Positions 44,881 to 58,347 of a stretch of DNA of 64,000 bases are shown here, in pieces. The stretch's first letter is position 1. Each line of letters opens with the position of its first letter. The stretch is from Nectonema munidae (lineage: Eukaryota > Nematomorpha > Nectonematoida > Nectonematidae): assembly GCA_030549495.1 (NCBI GenBank), contig JAUIRK010000815.1, positions 1 through 64,000 of the forward strand. The letters run 5' to 3'. Under the pieces are notes generated by a model. The model was not told where the DNA came from and did no database searches. It saw only the letters and a list, made by a program, of their open reading frames with translations. Position numbers and translations under genes: made by a program.

Positions 44881-47800
44881 CCGGTCTTACTCTCTTCTGT
44901 AATCTTCTAGCCATCTTGGGATTCGTTGGGGCCTAGTGTGGAACTCTGTTTCATCTTCACTTTTTGGATGATCTTGCTGTCCTGTGTTTCCATCATCCAA
45001 TACACCATCCGTGTGCAGTTTGACTTTGTCTTTAGCTTTTCTCTGATATTGTTGCTTAGTGCTTTCATCATCTGTGTGATCTTCTTTATCACTGGATTCT
45101 TGCCCATTATCATCGACATTTTCTCTGTGATAAAAACTTGATATTGGTATTAATCTTACTTTTGGGATGTGATACGTTTTTGTGTTGATCTCATCCCTAA
45201 TCTTTTTAATTATTGCATAATTTTTTTTCAGTTCATAAAAAATATATTTGTCCCTTACTTTATACCTGTTTTTATCGTGTTTTATATATACCTAATCTCC
45301 AGGTTTTAATTTTGATTCGTCGAAACGTTGCTTGAAAAGTTTTGAACATTATGAAGACCTGTTTTTGCTGGCTAAACTTTGTTGTTCTTCAAAAAATTTA
45401 TCGTCTTCATAGTGTATCTGCTTGTTTGTAAAATGATTTCTTCTGAAGATAATTTTTTTTTACAGATAAATTTTGTCTTCGAATTAGGAGGTTGACTTTT
45501 CTGACTGCAAGTTATAGGTCAGCACTCGTGATTTGTGTTTTTTTAGGAAACATCTTCAGTATACTTGTCTTCAGTTCTTGAATTCCTTTGTCAACAATAC
45601 AGTTTGAGTTCTTATTCTTGATGTAACCTATCTCAATTTCAATGCCGAACTTTTTTATGGAAAGGTCTGTTTTGTTTAAAAGGATGTGCTTGCATCAGTT
45701 CGTATTTTGGAAGTCTCGCATCTGAATAGGGAAGAGTTGACAATAATTGCTGTTTTTATCTCATCCACTTTTTCACTTTCCAACAAAGATGCCATGGTTA
45801 AGGACGAAAATGTCTCCCTTAGAACAAAAATCTTTTAATCGTTCCTTCTAATGACATCTGCATAAAAAACTTCTCCAGGTTTTGATCCCCTGAGGGTTGG
45901 AGCTTGTTGGAAAATTACTTCAGGAATGTATTTGATTAAGCGACAAATACTACATGATTCTTCGACATCTTCAATGAGTTTATTACTGTTTAAACCATAA
46001 AAGTGACGATTAAAAAGTAGTTGTAGGGTGATTAAACTGAAGGTGTAGAGAATGAAGAAAAACTCTTGGGATTACAATAAGCTGTTTTGCTGTTGAAAAC
46101 GGTGTAGATTTTTGTACTATTAGTATACATTTTTGTCAATGGTGACCACACCTAAAAATCTTTTTACATCAGTACATTTTTCTTTTTGGGAAGGTTTTGT
46201 TCCATTCCTCATATGTGCATGTACCTTTCTCAAGATTTGACACTTCTTTTGTAATGCTCCCCATGCCAACTTGTTAGTAAACGGCATTCTTGATCTTCCT
46301 CTGAGCATATCATCAACTTTCAAGAAAAATATCCTTGTTGTAAACGGCGATATGCTTCAACACATGTTTTTGAGTCTGTCAAACCATTTGTTGTGAATTT
46401 TGACTCCTTTATGTATGGGGTGAAATGATTCACTGCTGTGGATATGGCTAAGGCTTTGTGCTCACATGGAAACCAGTTGATTTGGTGGTCTTTTAGCTTG
46501 AAGCTGAAAAACTCTGCTAGTTTTTGTTTCCCATTCCTTTGTAGAAGAAGAGTAGCTCATAAGGCTTTGTTGAGTGGGGAAGCATCCACTGTGATTGTAA
46601 AATTGTCCATTGATCTTGGAATCGTTAAAACTTCTGCAGATCTCAACATACTTTGTGCCTCCTCAAATGAATTCTCCAACTCCTTTGTCCAAGCAATTTT
46701 TGCTTTCCTTCAAGTCCTTTAATGGCTGATTCCAAGGGTGAGAGTATGGAGGAATATCTTGGTAAACAACGTGATAATGCTCTGTAGGCTCCTAAAAAAG
46801 AACGCATAGATGAGAAAGAATAAGGTTTTCCACATTTGCCAACGAAGAAATTTTATGATTACTGGGTGTTATTGTACCTTTACTCCATTTCCAACCTAAA
46901 TTTACGATTGTTTTTGGAGAGACAATAGTTTTGGAAGCGGAAAGATTTAAAACGTTTTCCAAGAGTCTTTTTAGTACTCTTGACCAATTGTGATGAAGAT
47001 CATCAAGGGTATTACCTCCAACAAACAAATCATCAGCAATTATAAACATGAACCTTTCGTGAGAAAGTCTCCAAAAACTTTGTTCATCAACTCTTGAAGA
47101 AATTCAGAAGATCCAGGCATTCCCATTGCTGAACGAGTATAAACTCTGATGCCCTTGAAAGATGTTACTGTGGCAAAGTATTGTATTGATGATCTTGCTA
47201 AAGGAATTTGAAAGAAACTTTTAGTTAGATCTGACTTTATTATGAATCTGAATGAAGATAATTTTCTTAGTATTTCATCACAGGATTTTGAACGTGTTGG
47301 TAGAACTCTCGTGTATGGTCCCAAATTATTAAAAGCCGTTATAAATCTCATTAAACTGTCTTCTTTTTTTTCATGAAACTTGGTGAAACAAACTTTTAAT
47401 TCCAATGTCTTCAGGTTTTGCCAAAACTCCATGTTCTTCTAGTTTATCTGCCTCTTCCTGTAAAAGTTGAAGATTTGATTGGTTATAATGAGGGAGTCTT
47501 CCTTTTGCCGATCTTGGTTCAATAGGTCCTATCAAGATGCTTCGATAAATTTTCCAACTTTTTCCATTATAAACTTTGAAATTAGGAGAGAAGACTTCAT
47601 CAAATTTCAAATGCGTTACTTCAAACATCTGATTTTCTTTGTTTGAAAGGAGTCCATCATGATCAATAGAAACTTTGGATGAATTTACTTTGAAAAATTT
47701 CAGTTTCTGGTTTATATGTATGATAGACCATAGCTACGTGGTGATTTTTGTTGTAAGTGAATGATACTTGTAGTTAGGAATCTTTAGAGTATTGTCAATA

Positions 47801-49321
47801 ATTTTCGTCAGGAATAGATCAAAATTGGATTCTCCACGAATCTGTCTGCTTGGTTCTATAGCAACTTCACTTTGGAATCTTTTCAATGCACTATCTTTTA
47901 TAACTAACCTCCAGGAAGTAAGGTTTGTTTTTTTTGTTCTTACCATGTATGATTTTGTTTGATCACAGGAGCTGGGGCGTATCCATAAAAGAATAGCCTG
48001 CCTCTGAACCTAATAAGTTCATCTTTGATGTACACTTTGATATCATTTGCCTTGCTGAATGGTATACCAGCTAGAATATTATATTCCATCTCTTCTATTA
48101 AAAGATCTTTAATGGTTACATTTATATCCTATATGTTTAGATATAAAGTAATTTCTCCACATATAGGAAGGATTGATTTATCCGCAGACCTGGCTTTATC
48201 TTTTGTAGAATGTGGCAGTATATTATGTTTCTGTACACACGATGATGATATTATTTAAGAGGTGGCTCCTGTATCAATCAACAAGCGGAAGGGGACATGT
48301 TCACAGAACCCATCAAGATAAGGGGAAGTTCCACAATCAACTTTAAGAACAAAATTCCTTTCCAGTTTTAACGAACATGCATCGATGTGTTTATTACTTG
48401 TTGGTTGAGACTTGGAAAGCTCTTGAAGTTCCAACTATATCCTTTTTCGGCATGTACCAACAGTTGGTTGTATCGTGGCCTAAAAAAGTACGACCATTAT
48501 CTTTGCAAAAATTACATACCCTTTTGTTTTTCTTTTCATCAAAGCCTCTGTAATTTTTGCTAAAGTTGCCAAGATTATTTTGATAATTCTTAAAAGTCTT
48601 CGTAAGTTTAACAGTTGTTTCTTCTTGACTGTCCATGTTTTTAAGCAAAGAGTGCAGTGAGTTGACTATTAAGGGTTGAATATCTTTCAGAGTATGAGTT
48701 TGCAGTTCATGAGCGTAAACACGAGCTACAAATGAAGACAATTTTCTGTCTATCCAGGTCAGCCATAATAATACTGCAAGTCTTTCCGTGGATGGGGACA
48801 TGATTTCATCTATTTGCGGTTTCTTTGCATTATGAATTAAACCTGAAGAAACGGTTAGTAAATTGTCTTCTAAGTAAGCGAGGATACGTTTATAGAATGC
48901 TTCATAGCACTCATCTTGGCCTAAACATAAATCACATAGGTTGAGAAAATTTACCTCGTTTTGTGTAAAGCAATAATATTTTCTAATTCTTTGCCAAATC
49001 CAGACCAAACTTATTTTTGATGATATCATTTCTCAACAAAGGTGGCGAAAACGTAGCAATCAAGCAAAGCATTCTTTCCAAAGGAAGAACTTTTTGGAAG
49101 TTTGTTTTTGTTGATCAGAGCATTCAATATCGTCTTGAAAGACACCCTTTTTTGTAGGATGCGGTTCCCATGAAGATTCCAAAAGAAATGAGGATTCTTG
49201 ACTTAAAGAAAGATGAAACATCATGTTGGATTGTCAATTAGAAAAGGATGATACTGTTTCCTTTTCAGATACAACCTCTGTTTTGGAGGTCTGAGAGCCA
49301 TGTCTTTTTATATCTCACCGC

Positions 49322-49633
49322 TGTCACCACGCCACTAAAGGTAATAAGTTTATTGAATTGAGAAGACAGAATGAATGAATGCGTAAGTGAGATTAGCGCA
49401 AGCATATATAGTGGTGTGTGTCCTTCTGAGGTAATCAAGGAAATGGTTCCTGTGAGGCAGCAATCAGGCTGTAAATGGAGACAATCTTGGACATAGAGAA
49501 TGATAATTGAGCGTTGGCAGATGCTCGATGTAAGTGCAACCTTGGACGCAGAGAATGATAATTGAGCGTTGGAAGATGCTCGATGTAAGTACAACCCTGG
49601 ATCGAGATGTAGGTACAAGAGCCTGCTGGCGCA
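49322..49633 (-). repeat. LTR (upstream copy of the LTR element)
   Basis: Direct repeat of 44579-44880, with scattered differences and a few small indels. It has the same internal about 60-bp duplication, so that duplication predates insertion. Confidence 0.8.
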
Positions 49634-50624
49634 GAAGGGGAGTAGAACATTCTTAACCTTCCTCATTAATACAATTGCGACAAAAATTTTTAATATTAAG
49701 GTTAAAATGATCAAAGAAATAATTTTCAATGAGCAAGATTTCAGTAATAATTGATTGCCCCCAAATTGTTCTTAGACATGTTGTTGGTGACCGAGTAAAG
49801 CAAAAGCTCTCGTAATTAGTATTGCAACAGAGTGTGTGTTAGTGCAGTGTGTAGTTTTAGCCCTATTTTTGTATTATCAACTTTCAATGAATTCTATAAA
49901 ATGAGGAAGGTCTGAGAATACTGGATGAAAATTAAAGCAACTTTGTATAATAAAAATTGAATATGAATTTTCTAAACAAAATTTTATTAAAGTAAATACG
50001 CTATACGCAGTCTGAGCTCATAAATTTTCATGTCTGCTCTTATCTAGGTTTTTGCAGCCTCTGACATCAGCATTAATGGGCCGAGTAAACGGTTGTGCTC
50101 TAAGACCTATAATCGTTTCAGTCTAACGTTCGCTCATATTCTAATTTTGATTTTATTTAAAACAATAACGACAAATTTGTATAGTTAATCAAAATTATAC
50201 AATTATTAAGTAATGAATAAAAATGGAATTTAACCTTATATACTAGACTGTTGTTCAATGAATATCGTTGCCTATTTCTAAGAAATTCTACAGAAAATAG
50301 TTTTTAAACAGATGCATTCATATCTTTGATGAAACTAAATGCTTTCCCTAGTAATCTCTACACAGTTTTCAAACTAGCTTATCGATTACTGCTCACTTAC
50401 TGATAGGTAATTATGAATAATAATATTTTTACAATAAACTTTCCAACATAAATACTTTAATTAAAAATACATTATATTCTTAAGAAACTATACACATAAT
50501 TTCTTTAAAAATACATTAATTTTTAAACTCATAGGCATATCAAATATAGAAAAATTTTGACTATACTTAGGTAGCTAGGCTTTAAAAGTTATAATTGCAA
50601 TAAAGGTGTTTAGGGGGACAAGCA

Positions 50625-50779
50625 ATGAAACTTCGAATATCCAAAGTTTGAGTATCCTGAATTTTTGCGTATCTAAACAAAAAAAAGAACGAAAGAAAAT
50701 TTTAACGTATTCGAACACTCGCTTATCCGAACAATTTCTTTTTCTCTGAAAGTTATCGGATACTTAAAGTTCTACTGTT
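50625..50779. repeat. possible pogo/Tigger-type MITE
   Basis: Left GAAACTTCGAATATCCAAAG and the reverse complement of the right end, AACAGTAGAACTTTAAGTAT, then CCGATAACTTT, share an imperfect inverted pattern. AACAGTAGAAC next to TA recalls pogo-type ends. Confidence 0.35.
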
Positions 50780-53700
50780 ATATAAAAACATTTCTCTTCT
50801 ATATAATTTTATAATTAAGAGAAATTTTTAATATTTATTGATTAGTAAGTTATAAGATTTATAGTTCAATAATTGATTAATAATGAGAACAAATTTGTAA
50901 TGGCATATTTGGAAGAGGATAGTGCTCTTTCCCTCACACTCATTTTCTACACCATTGCTAAAACCTAGCTATATTATTCTATTTCTTTTCATCAATTAAC
51001 GTATAGAACTTGATTTTTTATTAATTATTGGAACATCTCTTTACACTCGTATTTTATTAATTTAGGCTTTTAATTTCTAAAAAATAATTTATAAACAAGC
51101 TCTAATAGAATATTGAATAATTTAAAATTTATAACATACATTTTTATATTTTTATAATTTTTTTATTTTTAAATTATTTTTTTGCCTAAACAAAATATTT
51201 CACAAACAATCATTTCGATTTTAGCGTAAGTTTTAATTTTACGCACTGGTATTTAAAATTTCTCATAACTAGATATTTTAAATATAAGGTTTTTATTAAA
51301 CTTATATACTACTTATTGTTTTTTTATATTAACTATAACCTTGCTTTTATAAACCCTTATTTTGAAATTTATTTCTAGTAATTCTAAAGCCTAAGTACTG
51401 AACTAATTTTATTTGTTAATTTAGAAAATTTTTCTTTAATGTTTCTTTTAATTATATCAAATTTATTTTTCTAATATATCATCATTTTCCAATAAATATA
51501 TTTGAACACAAAGAAGCCAATAATAAAATTAGCAAGATTTTATGTTTTTTAGTTAATTATTTTTAATTCTTAGATTATTATGTTTACTTTTATAATTTCA
51601 ATATAACTTGCTAGTACTTTTGTTTTTTTGAAACTTTAGTTGTAATATCTTATGTAATACAAAATTACCTTTCAAAACTAATTTTCTTCTATTTTTATCC
51701 CTATAAATAATTTCACACATGAAGAACTTAGTCTTATGATTTTTATATTACCATCTACTGTTTCTATGCTCCCCTTAGAGGAGACGCCCAACCTTTTAAT
51801 AATGAATTTCCAAAAACATTGCGCGTATCTCATAATACCAAATAATAGAATAATATGCTTTTGAAACTTGTTATAGTAGAAATTTATTTTATTTGCAAAA
51901 TGCATGCAAGCAAAGTCACTTATTTTGAATAGCAAGTTCAATTTTTTTCAAATTATAAATAATGCAGTTATATTTAATTCCTATCTTGGTACTTGAAAAT
52001 CGTTCTCACTGCTACCTTAATTTTGAAATGAGTCTACTTATATTAGATGATCCCCAAAATAGGAGCCCATTTTGAAAGGTGTCTTTCAACTCTTTCTCAT
52101 CTTGAAAATTTATTTTTGACTATAGTAATGTCTGCCATTGTGTATTTTTACGCGTGCAACACTTGGCACGCATGCCATGGATTTCCAGCGCCTGTCTTAA
52201 AGGATTTCCATAAGAAGCGCATAGTTTGCATTTCACCTTCATTTAGTTATTAATTTTTTTACAAATTCATTATTTTAGAGCCTTTTAAATTAAAATGTAA
52301 ATATGTTAAATAGATTTCTATTTATTTTAAGAATTATTTACAAAACTATTGAAATACGATTACACAATTCTAGCATTTTTGCGTATAACAACAATACGTT
52401 CATTATTTTTTATTAAGGAGTTTTTTCTTCTTTTCTTTAAACATTGATTCTATTTAAATTTATTATACAATAAAAACGCTATCCAATCACTTGATCTTTT
52501 CAACACTTTATTTATTTTTAAAATGATAGGTGCTAAATCACTTAATATTATCTTAACAATAAATTATTCATTCGCCGAATTTTCTAGCCAGAAATGTAAT
52601 AATTTAACATTTTTAAAGGGGAAATGTTTTTTAAAATATTCTTATTTAAATGTTTCTAGTTTATTTTTATAATTTTTTATATTCTTTCTGTTAAGGAACG
52701 ATAATAAAACAAAATTTTTGTTAAGTTCCTATAAAAGAGGGCGGATCTTGAAAAAAAATTAGTCACGTGCGATTTTATAACAGTTCTTTTTTAAATGAAC
52801 TTTTCTGAATGTTCTATATACAAAAGCCATGTGAATGAATGCTTATCTACAGTATTATTTGTAATCAGCCCGTCTCTAGACTAATTCTAATCTAGACAGG
52901 GAGGGGGCAAAACTTGTTCTAATGCAGGCTGGACTGTAAGAAAGTGTATTCATTTATATATCTCAAGGGAGTTCCGGGGAGTGAAAAATAAATTCCATGC
53001 AAGGCTCGGCCCCAGCTTATCAACGGGCATGCTTGTAATACACAAAGAATATTAACTGTTATCATCTTAGAGATCCAAAGTACAACTTTTTTTTCAGAAA
53101 ATCAAAGTGCGGAGACATTAAAGATATTGCTCCAGCCTGGCTTTCGGCAATATTTTGATACCTGCCAAAAATGGCCATTTTTTAGATTAATATCTTAGTA
53201 ACCAGTTTTCTATTTATAAAATACAATACACTTTGAAATCTCTTCTTTCGAATGTAGAAAACAAAACTAAAATAACTTTTATAGCTTTCTCGTAATTTAA
53301 TTTACAATCTTGATCTTGAGTAGGTAAACGAATCCTATTTAATCCAATAAGGAATATAAAATTAATATTTCAATTCTACTGCTTATTCTTTTAAACCTGT
53401 CTTGCCTATTTTAAATAGATAATACAAAACTTTTTCAATTTTTAGTATAATATATTTAATTAAATAGTAAAACTTTTTGAATAAAAAGCTTTTTTTTATC
53501 AAATAAAACTCATGAAATTTCTTTCATTTTCTTTTTTCATTGCCCAATACAAAAGTATAAGAAAATCAAAATTTTGGTAGTCCCTATTAAAATGTGAGCT
53601 TGTAATAAAACAATTATGTAGTTATATAAATCTAGTTTTTCTAGATATATATTATATAGTAGTAGTATAGCTACAGTTTATTTTTTTATAAATTAATTTA

Positions 53701-54175
53701 AAAAGTGGATGGAGGCGGAGTAGGAGCCAAACACTAAAATATTTCTGTTTTGGAGAACATGAACTTTTGTTAGATGGGAAATTCGTCTAAGTAGGCTCAA
53801 CGAAATTCATTATATTAACTCTAAGACTTTTAAGGAGTAATCGTGGGCCTAATTTTGTATAGGTTAAATTAGGCGTTTTTTATGTTATGAGATGATGGTT
53901 TCGCATTGGGCTTTGATGGGTTATGATATTGCTTTTTAACACAAAAATTTGTTCACATTGAATTACTGACCATTATTTTAATTTTTAAAGTTGCATATAT
54001 TGCACGCTTTCTACTACAATAAAATCAATAATAAAAAAATTCATATACCTGTAAATGTATGAAATAATTTTGATTTTGTAATTAATAATTCCAGGCAAAT
54101 CTGTATGCTTCATTTTTTAAAGTAGAATAGGTATAAATATAAAATGAAGTTTACTTATATAATATTATTATTATT

Positions 54176-54235
54176 TACGCCCCACTAACTTCGTGAACCA
54201 AGTTTGCATCACGACCCATAGTTTAAGAAACACTG
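54176..54235 (-). repeat. hAT (Charlie-like) terminus
   Basis: On the minus strand CAGTGTTTCTTAAACTATGG, then GTCGTGATGCAAACTTGG: a CAGTG.TTCT.AA.C.. hAT end. No matching second end was located. Confidence 0.5.
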
Positions 54236-55116
54236 GGAAGGTTAGCTTAAACCCCTCCTTGTACATTTTTTTAAATATATTTAGTTATTCTTATTTTGTT
54301 CATTTTTTATATGATTTTTTTAAGAAAACCATCCTCTAATTACAGTTAAAATATAAATAAATACTAAGGAATACGGTATTTCATTTTTTCATATATTCAT
54401 CATTTAGCTCCCAAATTTAAATCGAAGACAAGCTGTGTTTTTAGTAAGCGAATTTTTTTATAAAAAGTTAAAAAATGTTTATACTGTATTTTGCTGCCTG
54501 TTTTATTATATTATCCTTCAATACAGTTTATGATGTTAATCTTGCGCTTTAGCGTCACGTACTCCTTTTTTTAGAAATTTTTTTGTAGCTTCTGGCTTTT
54601 TACAATCTAGATAACTTTTCTATCGAAGATCGATCACTCGTTACTTTCATAACTTGCAATGTTATGATGAATTCTAGATTCGCCTGAAAATAATTTGATG
54701 TTTTAATAACATATGTTTATTTTTATAAATATTATTGAAAATTATATAAAATTTCTCATTTTTTAAATTAAATTTTAGCATTTTCGTTCCTTTTTGAATT
54801 TATTTTTTTAGAAGTCTATATATTAAAATTTTCTGTTATTGATATGAGATGGTGTACTGTAAACAAGAATATTTGTATAAGCATCTTTAGGTTTATGAAA
54901 AAAGAATTTGGAATTGTATTTTCAATTGATTAAATGTATTTGCATTTTTGGTATTGATGTCATAGGCATTTATGTTTGTAATGTATTTAAAAATTTGATA
55001 GCGAGAGTATGAGACTCGATGATGAGTATTTGATCCAACCCTGGTCGAAAGAATTATCCTTAAAGTTGCTACAGCCATTAATTTTCAAATTATATTTCAT
55101 TTTTAGATGAAATAAT

Positions 55117-56570
55117 ATGATGACTGAAACTCAAAGTTCGCCCAGGCCTCGACCAAACATCGAGTATTACAATCAAGCGTATCACACTTTCTCAACGAAG
55201 AAAAAGCGTAAGCTTAAGAACCAAGTGCTACAGCAATCAAAGCCATACAGAGGATATAACAACGTGAATTTCATCATTTCTTCAATAGACTACACAGGTT
55301 CTTACTTCTACAAGAATTACATACTCCTAGAGCAGCTGGGATGTGGTTCCTTTGGAATCGTGTTCAAAGTGAAAGAGCGAAAAAATCCACAGATCGTGTA
55401 TGCTTGCAAGATAACGCCCATACTTGGAGGCAACAATGAATTCAGTGAAAATGATATACCCTTTCACAATAATATAGTTAATCGCATAGACTCGTGGCAA
55501 GAAGAAAAGCTCCACTTCACAATCATGGAGTTGTGTGAGATTAATCTGAATGAATTTATTTCAAATAATTCCGATTTTTTTACAACCCACTGCTCCAATT
55601 TTTTTGTCGACATCCTTCTCGGCATCAAGCATTTGCATGACTTGGATTACATTCACTTGGACATCAAGCCAGATAATATCTTAGTCAAAAACAACACTTT
55701 CAAACTCGGTGATTTTGGAATGGCCAAGAATTTAAGAAGAGACGTTGATTTTTTAGAAGGAGATTGCAAATACATGGCTCCTGAACTACTTCAAGGCAAT
55801 TTCACTAAAAAAGCGGATATATTCAGTTTTGGCATGTCCATTCTTGAAATCTGTACCGACCTAGATTTGCCAAGTTTTGGTGAGTGTTGGCAAAAGATAA
55901 GAAAGGGAATTTTGCCATTGGAAATCCTGTTAGAAGCAAAAATACCTGAAGAACTTGAAAATACAATCCGTTGGATGATCTGTCAAGACTTTAACTCCCG
56001 ACCATCAATTGATGAGCTGCTTGAAACGCCATGGATCCAAAATATTTCAAAATCCAGAAGGCAAATTGAAAGCAACCATAACGGTAACATTTTCACTTTT
56101 GACACTTATCCAAATTGAACTCTTTTTTCAACAGTTTATTTTTGTTGTAGCAACATGTCTTTTAAAACTAAAAGGTCAACTTTTTAAATATTTTAGTATT
56201 AAGTAGTAGTGAAGAAATAATGGAAACAGATGATGCTGACCCCAATGAAAACGAAAAGATAACTCCAGAAAACAACATCATTTTCAATTTGGTGGATCCA
56301 CATGACTCCTCACTGAACCATTCTCAATCTCTTGCTCCGTGCAGCGACTTCAAAAGGCTGCCTTCCTTTTACTTCTCCGACACCTTCAATCCAAAGTCCA
56401 ATCGCAAAATTTGTTCCTCCCTTCGAAGAAAGTTGTGCCCTGAAATGACATTCAACGCCAAGAATATCGAGGAGTTGGCCATGAATCTCGACGAAATGTT
56501 TGATGACTTGTGCAACGATGCTTCCGCCAATAATACTTCACAAGACTCCGAAGATATGGACAGCTTTTAA
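55117..56570 (+). CDS. Myt1: Myt1/Wee1-type inhibitory CDK1 kinase, two exons
   Basis: Exons 55117-56083 and 56197-56570 with a 113-bp GT-AG intron; phases agree (1341 nt, 446 aa). Myt1 phosphorylates CDK1 on Thr14/Tyr15 and blocks mitotic entry. Visible motifs: glycine loop LGCGSFGIV (about residues 74-82), the YACKI lysine, the Wee1/Myt1-type loop HLDIKPDNIL (Leu in place of HRD Arg), LGDFGMA, the EGDCKYMAPELLQG activation segment, and DIFSFGMSILEICTDLDLP. The C-terminal exon is acidic and carries SLRRKLCPEM, an RxL-type cyclin-docking candidate, and ends near MNLDEMFDDL, reminiscent of the C-terminal LLSLFEDTL of human PKMYT1. The linker between YACKI and the SWQEE strand looks shorter than in human Myt1. 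No membrane segment is evident after the kinase domain, unlike vertebrate Myt1. Reading through the intron would give a frame ending at 56118. Confidence 0.85.
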
Positions 56571-56630
56571 AAACAATTATACTCATGAGTATCTTTTATC
56601 ACGACCCCATCGGCTTGTCTCTTTCTCTCT

Positions 56631-56650
56631 ACACACACACACACACACAC
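56631..56650. repeat. (AC)n microsatellite
   Basis: Ten AC units followed by AT alternation, about 60 bp after the Myt1 stop codon. Confidence 0.85.
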
Positions 56651-58093
56651 ATATATGCATGTATGCTTTTCCTTTTATTTAAAAAACATATATCTAACAT
56701 ATGCATTTAAGTTTGATTTTAACATTTTTAAATTTGCTAAAAATATCTTGTTATAATAACTTTTGAAAGAAAGTTGCTTCTCATATATTAATTAACTCTT
56801 GCGATGGATAACAATCACATCAAAAGAATTGTTTCTAATTCAGCTGCTAAATTCAAACATTTTGTTACCCATTTATTTCAGTCAGCTGTAGTTCGACGAT
56901 AATATTAATAATTTTATCATCTCCTGCTTTTTCATTATAATTATTACTACTATATTTGTGGTGTAATTATAATATATACATATACATATATATATATTGA
57001 ATGACGGTGCTCTCATTGATGAGAAGATTATCTTCTCTTCTACCTTTGTAATTTCTCCATAACATTTCACAAGAATACATGATGCGTGGATATGTATTAA
57101 AGAGGTCTCTACATCCATTTAATTATTAAAAATGAAGATATTTAAATATTTAAAAAAAAATTTTAATTACTAATCTCTAATTTGCATATGTAAAACGTTT
57201 CACTACCAACAGTTTATGTATATATATATATGTGGATATTCTTATACCTGTTTTTATACTTGTGATAAGAAATGATAATTATAATACTACTATGTGTGTG
57301 TCCATTATTACCGATGTTAGCGCACTTTTAAAGTCATCATCCCTAGCCAGCTTTGCTGCATTTTATAATTCAAAGGAAAGTCGATTTTTAGGCCTTAACG
57401 TCTCCTCAATGTTATAGCTGCTATATAAGGATGGTAAAATGCTGATTATTATTACTATTATGTTATATTACTTCATATTACCTTGTGTTGGCAATAAATT
57501 GCACTGTACAAAAAGGTGATGCTTACAACACGCCCTTAAAGTTATTATTAGGTCGTTTTGTGAGTTTATTTTATAATAAATGAATCTTTTTATTGTGTTG
57601 TTGTTGTGTGTGGAATGGAGGGTAGGCTAGGAATTCGCCCCGGGCAATGATTCATGAAGAGGGAGGTGGGCCATATTTTATTTAGGGGCAGATAGGCATA
57701 TTTTCACAGGGGGTGATCGAATTTACTTATTATTCTGATTCACTGCTATTTTCTCTCATTACAGACAAAAAGTAATTAATTATGCAGATTTTATTTAATT
57801 TAATAAAGTGTTATATTATATTTTCGTAAGAAGAGTGCTATTGTATATGATTGTAGCAGCAGATTTCGACACTGTTCGCGAACCCACTTCAAGATAGCGC
57901 ATGGTAAAGTGGTGCAAGTTCCCCTGCTAACTGGAAAAATCATGAAAAATCAATTTATTTGTTTATGACACGAATTTATCCTGAAAATTTTTCATAAAAT
58001 AGTTAATCCTAGAAAAAGCCTTATATTTTTACAAATTTTAATAACTGATTATTATTATTTGAAAACAGAACACGGATTTTCCATTTTGAAGTA
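56651..58093. other. 3' flank of Myt1, no gene recognised
   Basis: AT-rich, with (TA)n/(ACAT)n stretches near 56970-57000 and 57220. An AATAAA occurs near 57496, but I could not assign a poly(A) site for Myt1. Confidence 0.45.
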
Positions 58094-58347
58094 AAATTGA
58101 AAAATATTGAGATAACACGAATAGTTTTGGAAAATAATCTTTATTTGAACATTCGGTGTATAACTAACACTCTTTTCAAGTTTCAAAAAGAAATACTGAA
58201 GAACTTCTTCAGTATTCACCGAAATTAATTGTTCCTCACTATTTCTTTTTGCAACTTGAAAACGGTATTAGTTGTACACCGAAATTAATTGTTCAAATAA
58301 AGATTATTTTCCAAAACTATTCGTGTTATCTCAATATTTTTCAATTT
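58094..58347. repeat. 254-bp foldback element
   Basis: AAATTGAAAAATATTGAGAT (58094) is the exact reverse complement of ATCTCAATATTTTTCAATTT (ending 58347). The pairing continues through CACGAATAGTTTTGGAAAAT, AATCTTTATTTGAAC, then with gaps to the middle. At the apex ACTGAAGAACTTCTTCAGT is a near-perfect palindrome. The whole unit would fold into one long hairpin; it is probably a MITE. Confidence 0.85.

Larger units (their letters stand above)
44579..49633 (-). mobile_element. old, broken Ty3/Gypsy-like LTR retrotransposon
   Basis: A fossil element in reverse, about 5.05 kb, with both LTRs (44579-44880 and 49322-49633). Parts in order on the minus strand: a gag-like region with a CCHC-type zinc knuckle (about 49030-48390), a protease region with the LLIDTGATS motif (about 48300), reverse transcriptase with an ADD catalytic motif (about 47630-46790), an RNase H-like stretch (about 46750-46380) and an integrase-like region (about 46330-45200). 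No envelope gene was recognised. The coding region is broken in several places (roughly five to ten) and the LTRs differ visibly, so it is old and inactive. Assignment to Ty3/Gypsy rather than a relative is tentative. Confidence 0.75.
49634..55100. other. long AT-rich region without a recognised gene
   Basis: Very AT-rich, with mostly short chance frames. A probable small MITE lies at 50625-50779 and a hAT terminus ends at 54235. A 52047-52253 frame includes CNTWHACHGFPAPVLKDFHK, which looks repeat-derived but was not identified. Confidence 0.5.

Noticed and set aside
51678-52253. Two opposing frames that might be exons
   Set aside because: No consistent splice sites or recognised domain; the plus-strand frame has a repeat-like stretch.
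57232-57417. Small plus-strand frame (61 residues) after Myt1
   Set aside because: No family resemblance and it starts in a simple-sequence region; probably a chance frame.
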